64,000 bases of DNA from ZAX-1 sp046533095 (GTDB lineage Bacteria; Bacillota; Clostridia; Lachnospirales; Lachnospiraceae): NCBI GenBank assembly GCA_046533095.1, contig JAJQRA010000004.1, positions 62,001 through 126,000 of the forward strand, given 5' to 3'. The notes beneath the pieces are model-generated. The model did no database searches. It was given only the letters and a program-made list of their open reading frames with translations, and was not told where the DNA came from. Position 1 is the first letter of the stretch. Each line of letters opens with the position of its first letter. Made by a program: the position numbers and the translations under genes. Below are positions 26,190-34,126 of the stretch, piece by piece.

Positions 26190-26355
26190 ACGCTAAGTTA
26201 CGTATCAGCAATTTGCGCATTTTCTAAGTTACACGTCAGCAATTTGCACGCCCTCTAAGTTACGCGTCAGCAATTTGCGTATCAGTAATTTGCATGCCCT
26301 CTAAGTTACGCATTATCAATTTGCGTATCAGCAATTTGCGTATCAGTAATTTGCC
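26190..26355. repeat. Degenerate ~31-bp tandem repeats upstream of the ABC operon
   Basis: Units of the form CTAAGTTACGCGTCAGCAATTTGC start at 26192, 26224, 26255 and 26301, with extra half units GTATCAGYAATTTGC. They lie directly before the ATPase gene in its leader or promoter region. Confidence 0.75.
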
Positions 26356-26505
26356 AAAGCATAAATTGGTTATTGCGCTCCTTATGTCTATGAAAATATA
26401 TTAATTCTTTCATGTAAAAATGTCAAGCAAATTTTCAAACGTTTGTTTGCTTTTATGCCACCATATAAAACTTTCATAATATTTTCTTAAAAATTAAAAT
26501 AACCA

Positions 26506-26534
26506 TTGTTATCCGAATTTTACTATGATATAAT
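26506..26534 (+). promoter_or_regulatory. Predicted promoter for the PAP2 gene
   Basis: TTGTTA at 26506-26511 and TATAAT at 26529-26534, spacer 17 bp. It predicts a leader of about 210 nt filled by the CGTTCAATATAAA repeats. Confidence 0.5.
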
Positions 26535-26593
26535 TCGTTTTGAAATTACATACACTATCTAATAGGATAACCAAAATAAAATGGGCAGTATAA

Positions 26594-26725
26594 AACGTTC
26601 AATCATAAATCACTCAATATAAGTCAAGCAATATAAATCGCTCAATATAAAAACGTTCAATATAAATCGCTCAATAATAAAAACGTTCAATAATAAAAGC
26701 GTTCAATATAAAAACGATCAAACAA
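26594..26725 (+). repeat. Short tandem repeats in the PAP2 leader
   Basis: About nine 12-15 bp units of the type ACGTTCAATATAAA or TCGCTCAATATAAA follow each other between the predicted promoter and the PAP2 start. Confidence 0.75.
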
Positions 26726-26750
26726 AGCTATCAAAAAGAAGGTGCAGATT

Positions 26751-27425
26751 TTGCAAGAAACGATGAAAAACTTTTTTACTCGATACAAGCATGGCTTGTT
26801 GCTATTATATGTATTTATTTATATTCCTTGGTTTAATTATCTGGAAAAGACGGTGGTACGGCGGTTTCATGAGATTCATATGGAAATTGACGACTATATT
26901 CCATTCATAGAATATTTTATCGTCCCTTATCTACTTTGGTTTGTATATATAGCCATTGCAGTTTTCTACTTCTTTTTAAAAAATACAACAGACTACTATA
27001 AGCTTTGTATGTTTCTATTTATAGGCATGACCATTTTCTTGATTATCTCTACGATTTATCCGAATGGCCATTATCTACGTCCTCATGTATATGAGCGGAA
27101 TAATATTTTCGTTGCTATGGTACAACGGCTCCATATCGCTGATACGCCGACCAATTTATTTCCAAGCGTCCATGTATACAATTCCATTGGCGTCCACATT
27201 GCAATCTCGCATAATGAACACCTAAAGCAGAATTGGAAACTACAGCTTGCCTCTCTCCTATTGATGCTTAGCATTATTTTCTCCACCGTATTCTTAAAGC
27301 AGCATTCTGTATTTGATGTGATTACCGGAGGCATGCTGGCCGCCGTTATGTATCCGCTTGTTTATGGCATTGACTTTCAAAAAGGCAGGAGAAAAGCATA
27401 CGAGGAGCAGTACCATCAAATTTAA
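26751..27425 (+). CDS. PAP2-superfamily membrane phosphatase
   Basis: About 224 residues with six hydrophobic segments. PAP2 motifs are seen in the C-terminal half: PSVHVYNSIG (motif 2) and KQHSVFDVITG (motif 3 with the catalytic histidine). Motif 1 (KxxxxxxRP) is weak, around NGHYLRPHV. Probable substrates are lipid phosphates such as phosphatidate or undecaprenyl pyrophosphate, acting at the membrane. I place the start at TTG 26751, 8 nt after AAGAAGG; GTG 26742 overlaps that site and ATG 26763 is too far. Confidence 0.8.
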   Translation: MQETMKNFFTRYKHGLLLLYVFIYIPWFNYLEKTVVRRFHEIHMEIDDYIPFIEYFIVPYLLWFVYIAIAVFYFFLKNTTDYYKLCMFLFIGMTIFLIISTIYPNGHYLRPHVYERNNIFVAMVQRLHIADTPTNLFPSVHVYNSIGVHIAISHNEHLKQNWKLQLASLLLMLSIIFSTVFLKQHSVFDVITGGMLAAVMYPLVYGIDFQKGRRKAYEEQYHQI

Positions 27426-27476
27426 AAAATCAAATTTTAAAAAGGAACTGCTTTTTACTCCAGAGCAAATCCAAAC

Positions 27477-27516
27477 AAAACAGGAGTCGCCTTTTTCTTT
27501 CGCAACTCCTGTTTTT
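27477..27516. terminator. Bidirectional terminator
   Basis: AAAACAGGAGTCGC ... GCAACTCCTGTTTTT is a strong stem with A and T tracts on either side, between the PAP2 gene and the convergent EAL remnant. Confidence 0.8.
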
Positions 27517-27517
27517 A

Positions 27518-28090
27518 TTATTCGGCATATACATATTTTGTTTCAAACTTCGTGCAACTCATAGGCTTATCAAAATAATACCCTTGAATCATCTGAATCC
27601 GCATGTCCCTTAAAATTTTGTATTGTTCTTCTGTTTCTACTCCTTCGATGCACATTTTCATATCAATGGTAGAGGCCAGTTTTGCTACTATTTTTACAAA
27701 TAGCTCTGCATATTCATCTTGCCCAAGATCCATAATGAAACAGCGGTCTATTTTAATGACATCAATTGGCATTTCCCTAATATGGTTTAAAGATGAGTAG
27801 CCAGTTCCAAAATCATCTAAGGCTATCCTTACACCCATCTTTTTGATTTCCCCTAAAATACGTTTCATCCTTGCCATATCATTGATTGCAAGCCCTTCCG
27901 TTACTTCTAGTGTAAGGTTTTTGGGGGAAATCTTTGTTTATTTTACAATTTCACCAATTGTATCTGCGATATCGTTCGGTAAAAGCTACACCACAGATAG
28001 GTTTACATTTACTTTATACTCCGAATGGCCGGAATCATTCCATTTTTTACACTGGTTACATGGCTTCCAGCAAGACATGGTTTCCAATTG
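27518..28090 (-). pseudogene. Broken EAL-domain (cyclic-di-GMP phosphodiesterase) gene
   Basis: An open 119-residue stretch carries the C-terminal half of an EAL domain (RIALDDFGTGYSSLNHI, then VIKIDRCFI, then CIEGVETEEQY). Reading further upstream in the same family alignment gives VNVNLS, PNDIADTIGEIVK, a TAA stop, TKISPKNLTLEVTEG, with another TAG before that. The catalytic E-A-L segment itself is missing. Two in-frame stops and no start show that this is a decayed gene, not a short functional one. Confidence 0.8.
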
Positions 28091-28110
28091 GATTTATTAG
28101 CCTTAATCAT

Positions 28111-29643
28111 TTAGATAATATCCTTTTTCCTAATAATAAATAAATAAAAACCTTCTTTTTCATTCAGGCAATACTCTTCTTCCAGTATAAACCCCTTGTT
28201 TAGCCGCAGATGTTTTTTTACAAGTCCCATCTCATCCGAATACAGGATGATAATGGCTTCTTCCGCTAGCATTCGGTCTGCCATTGTAAAAAAATTTTCA
28301 TAAAGGCTATCTTGCCAATTACGCGATTTTTTGCCTCTAGCCGGCATATTCGTAATGATTTCATCAAACAGATATTCCTGTGCAAACCGGAAACAGTCTC
28401 GATTTGTATAGTAAATCTGTTGACAGATAGACGTTATGCCTTCCTGTGTAGGTACTATGGTTTCTCTTGCAAGCATCGTGTTTTCCTTTGCTTTATCGAT
28501 TGCCTCTTCTAATATGTCAATTCCATACATCGTCTTTGCCGGCTTTTGTATCTCCCGCTCAATGAGCATGGTACCTACACCGCAAAACGGATCTAATACC
28601 CTGGCATCAGCCTTTAGATATGGAGCGCTAAGCTTTATAATCAATGCTGCAAGCGATGGCTGAATCGATGCCGCCACTACATTTTTTCGATAGGAAAACC
28701 GATTATCTTCCAGCGTATGCAACTTTAAAACCGGATAAAACGTATCGTCGCGGCCTTGGATTAAGCGCAGTTCAATTTCATAATCAGAAGCCGTGTTCAC
28801 GAGCTTTCGATTTGTCAATTCCTCTAATGCAAAAGAACATCGTTTCAAAAACATGCTTCTCTTATCAAGTGGCATTGCACCATGTATTCCAATACGAAAA
28901 TAAAATTGTTCCTGCTCTCCATACGCTTTCCGCAAAATGAAAAGCAAATTTGAATTGGCTAACTCCCTTGCTATTTCCTGCGGATCTTCTGTAAGTTTCT
29001 TGTCACAGTTAAGCGTGAACAATAGCTCTTTATATGTCCGGATCTCTTTTATGTGGTCTAAGTTTCTAGTGATTGCCTTAACCCCCGCCGGGATTAAGTT
29101 AATCTTCGTATCTGGTATCTGCCTTGCAGTTACTTCTCGAAACAATCGGTTTGTAGTTAAAATAATTTCAAATTCCTCTTCTATGCCTATAAACAAATGC
29201 TTTGGAGCACCTCGCTTTTGCAAAATCAACTTTTGTAAAAGTGTCGTCTCCTCCCATATATGTTTTTTTTCATTTTCTTTTGGCTGCATCTTGACCAATT
29301 CCTTTAACCGGTCTTGAAGTTGCAGCAGATAAGGCCCATAGTCCATATTTGCCATTGCTTTTAGATAATCGCTTCTTATAAACAGCTGTGTTTCTTCTTT
29401 GTAGGCCAAAAACAATGGCTCTAAACTTGCCGCAAGGTTTAGCTCCCCCAAGACTAAGGCTGCATTCTTACGTACTTTTGCTTCGCTATGTTTGAGTAGT
29501 TCTATAAAAACATAAGGCTCTCCATCTATCATGCTGCAAAATGCCTGCTTGCTGCCTTCCTTTTTTAATTCTTTTTTGAGCGCAATTAAATCTGCACGCA
29601 AATTATGTTCTTCCGAAATATCTTGGTAAAGTTTTTTCAACAT
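28111..29643 (-). CDS. HEAT-repeat / RNA methylase fusion protein
   Basis: 510 residues. The N-terminal ~110 residues have HEAT-like helices (HSEAKVRKNAALVLGELNL). A THUMP-like middle region follows, and the C-terminal ~200 residues hold a Rossmann methyltransferase with RVLDPFCGVGTMLIE (SAM loop) and the catalytic motif TNMPARG, typical of N2-guanine RNA methylases (UPF0020/TrmN/RlmL group). It probably modifies tRNA or rRNA. The HEAT addition is unusual compared with the stand-alone enzyme. ATG 29643 follows AAGGAAAAC. Confidence 0.82.
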   Translation of the reverse strand: MLKKLYQDISEEHNLRADLIALKKELKKEGSKQAFCSMIDGEPYVFIELLKHSEAKVRKNAALVLGELNLAASLEPLFLAYKEETQLFIRSDYLKAMANMDYGPYLLQLQDRLKELVKMQPKENEKKHIWEETTLLQKLILQKRGAPKHLFIGIEEEFEIILTTNRLFREVTARQIPDTKINLIPAGVKAITRNLDHIKEIRTYKELLFTLNCDKKLTEDPQEIARELANSNLLFILRKAYGEQEQFYFRIGIHGAMPLDKRSMFLKRCSFALEELTNRKLVNTASDYEIELRLIQGRDDTFYPVLKLHTLEDNRFSYRKNVVAASIQPSLAALIIKLSAPYLKADARVLDPFCGVGTMLIEREIQKPAKTMYGIDILEEAIDKAKENTMLARETIVPTQEGITSICQQIYYTNRDCFRFAQEYLFDEIITNMPARGKKSRNWQDSLYENFFTMADRMLAEEAIIILYSDEMGLVKKHLRLNKGFILEEEYCLNEKEGFYLFIIRKKDII

Positions 29644-29784
29644 ATGTTTTCCTTCTTTTGTTTCCGCTTTTTTCCTTCTTTTGTTTCCGATGAGGTGTAT
29701 ACTTAATTTTACTTGATGCAGATAAATTTAGCAAGCAGCTTTTCATAAACTGCTCATATATAGACAATAATCAGCAAAATCCTA

Positions 29785-29816
29785 CAAAAAAGAGGAGCCG
29801 GCATTCGGTGCTCCCC
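29785..29816 (-). terminator. Terminator of the amidase gene
   Basis: On the minus strand GGGGAGCACCG-AATG-CCGGCTCCTC is followed by TTTTTT, immediately after the amidase stop at 29818. Confidence 0.75.
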
Positions 29817-29817
29817 C

Positions 29818-30561
29818 TTAACTTTTTATTCCATTTTCATCAATATAGTGTTGCACATCCTTTTTAAATTTTTCCCATTCGTCCTCATGCTCTACATAAT
29901 AGAGCGGGCATGCTTTTCCCGTCACATCGTAATGGCGAATGACTTCTGCAACAGGCACATCAAATTTTCCACAGAGCCATGCTGTCAAATGCACCAACGA
30001 GTCATAGGTTGCCTGTGTAAATTTCCCATCCTCCTCTAAATGGCAGCATTCGATGGATATGGTGTCGGCATTGCGCTCACTAGAGGCATAGGCTATTTCC
30101 GCAGTGGGTATACATTGTATGATTTCCCCTTCTGTCCCTACAATCAGGTGGCTACTCGCTTTCGTGTCGTGTGAATCTTTCAGCCCTTCAAAATAATTAC
30201 GGTTCTGCTGTGCGCTAGAGCCCGGATTTGCCGTGTAATGAATAACAATGCCTTTTACTTTTTCCAATGCCGCCTGCGGCCTTGAGTATTCATTGGGGGT
30301 TAAAAGCTGTACATCATAATCTGGGGCAGATACAACAAATTTCTGCCCACTTCCCATTTGTTCTGCTTGTTTTACAACTGTCTGTGCGTTTCCACCTTTT
30401 TTACTTAAGCCGGAAATCTTTGTGATTGCTACGATAATAAATATAAGAGCCAGGCATACGGCGACACACCTTTTTATAATTTGTATCGTACGCCTACGCC
30501 TTTGCCTTTTTTTCTTTGCATAACAGAGTGACCTTTTCCTGTTTTGTTCATAGGATTCCAT
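29818..30561 (-). CDS. Membrane-anchored N-acetylmuramoyl-L-alanine amidase (Amidase_2)
   Basis: About 247 residues. A very basic N-terminus (KKKRQRRRRTIQIIKR) precedes one membrane helix (CVAVCLALIFIIVAI), then the catalytic domain outside the cell. Zinc-ligand and catalytic motifs are GIVIHYTANPG, SSHLIVG, and RHYDVTGKACP. It cleaves the stem peptide from the glycan strand. ATG 30561 has AAGGTGAG 8 nt upstream; ATG 30567 is an alternative. The longer open frame from 30711 runs through a repeat-rich spacer and is not supported. Confidence 0.88.
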   Translation of the reverse strand: MESYEQNRKRSLCYAKKKRQRRRRTIQIIKRCVAVCLALIFIIVAITKISGLSKKGGNAQTVVKQAEQMGSGQKFVVSAPDYDVQLLTPNEYSRPQAALEKVKGIVIHYTANPGSSAQQNRNYFEGLKDSHDTKASSHLIVGTEGEIIQCIPTAEIAYASSERNADTISIECCHLEEDGKFTQATYDSLVHLTAWLCGKFDVPVAEVIRHYDVTGKACPLYYVEHEDEWEKFKKDVQHYIDENGIKS

Positions 30562-30895
30562 CCTCATTCTCACCTTCGACCTTATTCTACAATATTCTTC
30601 TCTATTATACACGAACAAGCTACAAAAGGGTTTTAATTTTTTATTAAGTTTATATGATATAGTGTGCGCAAAGCAAACTTTATATCGCTCCGAGCAAAGC
30701 GACGTGTGCATCCGCCGGAGGCTGTCGTGATGATGAAATCATCATGATAAAATAGAGTCGCGATGGCTATGTGCCTGCACTTTTCCCCTATTTTAGACGT
30801 TCGCAATCCGCATAAAAGCAAATGGCTTTGATGCAGAAAAATTTTCAATGAAGAAGGAAATCGAATGGTCAAATGCAAGTTAAAATTGCAAATTT
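30562..30895. other. Spacer with palindromic repeat-like sequence
   Basis: About 330 bp. It includes the palindrome GATGATGAAATCATCATGAT near 30731 and a G+C-richer stretch (about 30690-30730, GCAAAGCGACGTGTGCATCCGC) unlike the flanks. It looks like a small repeat element, with no coding sequence. Confidence 0.5.
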
Positions 30896-31855
30896 CTACA
30901 ACAATTTTTCCCTGTTATGCGGTGTATTCCAACCAGATACATCTGGTCCTTTTGGTAGAATTTGGGGACGCTTCGAATTTGGATCAATCAAAATGGAAAG
31001 ATGATAGTGTTTCTTGATCGCCTCAAAATCCGTTGTATCGCCAAAGCCCGGCGTCTGGTACAAATCCCTTGCATATGCCCACAAATTAGGAAATTCTACG
31101 AGTCGATTTCGATTTAGCCGAAAGGCTGTATTATAAGCAACATCAAATCTTGCCAAGGTTACATACAGGCGAACATCTGCATCTGTGATTTTATTTCCAA
31201 ACAGATACCGCTGCCCCTCTAAGCGTTTTTCCAATTCATCAAACCTTGCAAATACTGCATCATAGGCAAGTTCGTAGGCCTCCTGAGAATGGGCAAACCC
31301 TGCTTTGTAGACACCATTGTTGATATCATGAAAAATGATGGTGCTCAATGCACGGATGTCCTCTTGCAGTTCTTTTGGAAATAAATCCGGTGCACCCTCT
31401 TTATGAAATTTTTTCCAAGCAGTTTCCCAATAATAGGTCAATTCGTGGTAGTCATTATTCACCACTTTTTTCGTGGTCAAGTCAACGACTGCCGGAACCG
31501 TTGGGCGGCCTTGGTAGTTTGGATCTGCATTTTTATATACTTCGCTTATATATTTGATTTTTAATACCGGATCCAGATCCCCCTCATCTAAGGTAAATGC
31601 CCAATCTACGCGATCTACATCTGTTGGGCGTAAGGGATCCGCCTTTCCAACGCTGATGACGTCTTCAAGGCCCAGTACGCTCCTTACAATAATGGAGCGA
31701 TGAGCCCAAGGGCAAACCGGTGCCCATAAAATACGGTAGCGATTCGCTTCTATGGGCAATTCGCCCTCTTTTTCCCCAAATGGCGTTACAAATTGATTGT
31801 CCTGTCTAATAAATTTCCCTTTTTTATCTATTTCTTTCTTTCCTTGTTCCGGCAT
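30896..31855 (-). CDS. Glutathionyl-hydroquinone reductase-like protein, copy 2
   Basis: 319 residues. Xi-class glutathione transferase family: N-terminal thioredoxin fold with the catalytic motif APVCPWAHRS (Cys about residue 53) and C-terminal helical domain with ITDADVRLYVTLARFD. The known reaction is glutathione-dependent reduction of glutathionyl-hydroquinones. Only 18 bp separate it from its paralogue upstream, so the two probably share a transcript. GGAAAGGAG precedes ATG 31855. Whether this organism has glutathione is not known from the window; another thiol may be used. Confidence 0.9.
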   Translation of the reverse strand: MPEQGKKEIDKKGKFIRQDNQFVTPFGEKEGELPIEANRYRILWAPVCPWAHRSIIVRSVLGLEDVISVGKADPLRPTDVDRVDWAFTLDEGDLDPVLKIKYISEVYKNADPNYQGRPTVPAVVDLTTKKVVNNDYHELTYYWETAWKKFHKEGAPDLFPKELQEDIRALSTIIFHDINNGVYKAGFAHSQEAYELAYDAVFARFDELEKRLEGQRYLFGNKITDADVRLYVTLARFDVAYNTAFRLNRNRLVEFPNLWAYARDLYQTPGFGDTTDFEAIKKHYHLSILIDPNSKRPQILPKGPDVSGWNTPHNREKLL

Positions 31856-31873
31856 AGCAATCTTACTCCTTTC

Positions 31874-32848
31874 CTACGAAAACCGATTTCGGTCATGCGA
31901 CTCGTCCCATATCGAAAAGTCCGGACCTTTGGCTAGAATGTTATATGGATTTTCTGCATGATTTCCCAGCTGATAGCCTTGCTTGATGGACAGGAAATCT
32001 GTTGTACTGCCAAATCCCGGTGTCTGGTACAAATCTTTGGCATAATTCCAAATATTTGGAAAATCAATGATACGGTTACGGTTTGTTTTAAAAACTAAGT
32101 AGTATGCAGCATCAAAACGTGCAAGTGTTACATAGAATCGAACATCTGAATCTGTAATTTGATTTCCAACTAAATAACGTTGTTTCGAAAGTCGGATTTC
32201 CAAGTTGTCTAGTCTTTTAAATAGTGTATCGTAAGCGCGTTCATAGGCATCTTGCGCATAGGCAAAACCTGCCTTATAAACACCATTGTTTACTTCATGA
32301 AATAAGATTTCATTCAATTCATCTATTTCTTTCCGCAGTTCCTGTGGATATAAGTCTGGCGCCCCTTCCTTGTGAAATTTTTTAAAGGACGTTTCCAAAT
32401 AGTTTGTAAGTTTGAAATAATCATTGTTTACTACTTTTTTTGTCTTTACATCTACCACGGTCGGAACCGTTGCACGCCCTGTATATTGCGGGTCTGTCGC
32501 TGCATAGATTTCCGGCAGATAACGAATGCCAAGAACCGGATCGACACCGCCTTCGTCCAAAGAAAATTCCCAGCCATGCTCTGTCCGAACAGGGCTCGCC
32601 GTTCCAAGGCTTATCACATCTTGCAGCCCTAATAGTTCACGTACAATCACTGCCCTGTGCGCCCACGGGCAAATTTTCGCCCATAGCAGCCTGTAGCGGC
32701 CACTCTCTACCGGCAGTTGCCCCTCTTCCTCTCCAAAAGACGCTGTAAATCGATTTTCTTGCCGGTTAAAGCTCCCATCTTCTTTGATTTCATGAACATT
32801 TTCATGCGTTGCAATTTTGGTGTTCGTAGCATTTAAAATTTCTGCCAT
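31874..32848 (-). CDS. Glutathionyl-hydroquinone reductase-like protein, copy 1
   Basis: 324 residues, clearly paralogous to the downstream gene. Catalytic CPWAHR is in AKICPWAHRAVIVREL, and the C-terminal domain has the conserved SDVRFYVTLARFDAAY and YQTPGFGSTTDF stretches. It has a good Shine-Dalgarno (AGGAGAGGGG). A tandem duplication has kept both active-site cysteines, which argues that both are functional. The dual copies may handle different quinone or disulfide substrates. Confidence 0.9.
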   Translation of the reverse strand: MAEILNATNTKIATHENVHEIKEDGSFNRQENRFTASFGEEEGQLPVESGRYRLLWAKICPWAHRAVIVRELLGLQDVISLGTASPVRTEHGWEFSLDEGGVDPVLGIRYLPEIYAATDPQYTGRATVPTVVDVKTKKVVNNDYFKLTNYLETSFKKFHKEGAPDLYPQELRKEIDELNEILFHEVNNGVYKAGFAYAQDAYERAYDTLFKRLDNLEIRLSKQRYLVGNQITDSDVRFYVTLARFDAAYYLVFKTNRNRIIDFPNIWNYAKDLYQTPGFGSTTDFLSIKQGYQLGNHAENPYNILAKGPDFSIWDESHDRNRFS

Positions 32849-32931
32849 TTTTGCTTTCCCCTCTCCTATCTGTTTTTTTATTTATGGTAGCTGTTTTTTA
32901 TTTTTTAAGCCATTTCCCTTTGACGCTGGAT

Positions 32932-33058
32932 ATGGCATCATACTTTACTTTATGTAAAATCCATCTGCTCCATTTCCTCTATTTATTATCCGGACATGGC
33001 ATCGTACTTTCCTTTATATAAAATCCATCTGCTCCATTTCCTCTATATTATCCGGATG
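32932..33058. repeat. Tandem ~64-bp duplication at the 3' end of the GNAT gene
   Basis: Copy A (32932-32995) and copy B (32996-33058) share ATGGCATCRTACTTTMCTTT and AAAATCCATCTGCTCCATTT blocks. Copy B contains the last codons of the GNAT gene, and copy A is a non-coding duplicate just downstream. Confidence 0.85.
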
Positions 33059-33439
33059 ATATAGGACCATTCCTGTTTTCATGCGTCTAAATCCAAGTTT
33101 TTCGTACCATTTTACCGTCTTTGGATGTGTATATAAAATCACATTGCATTTTTTACAGTCTTCCAATAGCATCTGTATAATCTTCGTTCCTAGTTTATTA
33201 TCATGGTATGCTTCGTCTACTGCTATATTATAAATGGCGGCTTGCGCTATCCCGTCGGAAAGTGCTCTGCCGCAGCCAATTACCTGTTCGCCATTCAACA
33301 CAAAAGCCACAACCGCACTATGTGTAAATGCATATTCTGTTTCATCGGGCATATCATGCGTTAGGCCAAATCCATTTAGCAGCCTATTTACCTGTACCCA
33401 GTTAATGCCCTCTGTATTTTTTTTAAATGTAAATGACAT
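33014..33439 (-). CDS. GNAT acetyltransferase (YjcF/ElaA-like)
   Basis: 141 residues from ATG 33439, which follows GGAGAGGG; the longer frame to 33505 lacks a site. GNAT pattern: VIGCGRALSDG, then IYNIAVDEAYHDNKLGTKIIQMLLE (acetyl-CoA loop), then a C-terminal YEKLGFRRMKTGM. Substrate unknown. Its 3' end is part of a tandem DNA duplication. Confidence 0.85.
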   Translation of the reverse strand: MSFTFKKNTEGINWVQVNRLLNGFGLTHDMPDETEYAFTHSAVVAFVLNGEQVIGCGRALSDGIAQAAIYNIAVDEAYHDNKLGTKIIQMLLEDCKKCNVILYTHPKTVKWYEKLGFRRMKTGMVLYHPDNIEEMEQMDFI

Positions 33440-33840
33440 ACACAACCCTCTCCTAAACCCATATGCTGTATTATTGCTATTTAACATACTGCCTAGCAAT
33501 ATCACGAGCCCCTTGTGCCATTTCTTTCGCTATTCCCTTCCTGTACACGAGGCATATGATTAAAAGCATATATATTCCATATGTTTTATATGGTTTTGAT
33601 ATTAACATACCGATTTCTTTTTGTCAAGTATGAACTTTGCAACATCCTGATGTTCACTAAAAATTATCTTATGATGCAAAACACCTCTCGTTTTCAGTTC
33701 GGACGTACTTTCTGATAAGATGAAAAAGCTTCTTTGCATTTTTGCAAAAAAGCTTTTTATGTATCGCCTAATTCCCCATTTAACCGCTATTGTCTTTCTC
33801 TACTTTTAGCACTTCGTTTCTTCGCAAAACAAGTGGCAGT
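33440..33840. other. Spacer with terminator
   Basis: About 400 bp, AT-rich, with the terminator at 33723-33758 and a TTTTTGTCAAG stretch near 33618. No gene recognised. Confidence 0.55.
33723..33758 (-). terminator. Hairpin terminator
   Basis: AAAAAGCTTCTTTGCA-TTT-TTGCAAAAAAGCTTTTT is a near-perfect stem with flanking A/T runs, downstream of the 33841-34032 gene on the minus strand. Confidence 0.6.
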
Positions 33841-34032
33841 TTAATATCTATCGTTTGGATCGTCTTTATCTACTCCTGTGGTTTTATGTAATAAATAAGA
33901 CCACAGCATCGTTACTGCAAAAACAATTGCCGCTGCGATATAACTATTTTCTACCATTTCCAGCAAAACGTGTATCAAAAACCATACCAATAAACAAGCA
34001 AATAATATTGCCAGCACTTTTCTTTTTCCCAT
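33841..34032 (-). CDS. Small two-helix membrane protein
   Basis: 63 residues: MGKRK, then two hydrophobic segments (about 6-24 and 32-48), then a charged tail TTGVDKDDPNDRY. GGAGAA precedes the ATG at 34032. No family recognised. It lies downstream of the encapsulin-desulfurase pair on the same strand, but a hairpin separates them. Confidence 0.5.
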   Translation of the reverse strand: MGKRKVLAILFACLLVWFLIHVLLEMVENSYIAAAIVFAVTMLWSYLLHKTTGVDKDDPNDRY

Positions 34033-34064
34033 TCGTTCTTCTCCTTGAACTTTTGTGCTATGGC

Positions 34065-34120
34065 TTAAGGAACGGTGCGAAATAGATTAGCCCACAAGCT
34101 ATTTTCGCACAGTTCCTTAC
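34065..34120. repeat. Long inverted repeat after the desulfurase gene
   Basis: TTAAGGAACGGTGCGAAATAG (34065-34085) pairs with CTATTTTCGCACAGTTCCTTA (34099-34119) around a 13-nt loop, with one bulge and one mismatch. Its arms resemble the ends of the elements at 45211 and 60667 (AAGGGACTGTGGCGAAAA). It may also stop transcription of the desulfurase, though it lacks a U tract. Confidence 0.75.
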
Positions 34121-34126
34121 AGTTAA

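Noticed and set aside
30562..30711. Longer N-terminus for the amidase
   Set aside because: It runs through repeat-like spacer; the internal ATG has a proper ribosome site followed by the basic region and membrane anchor.
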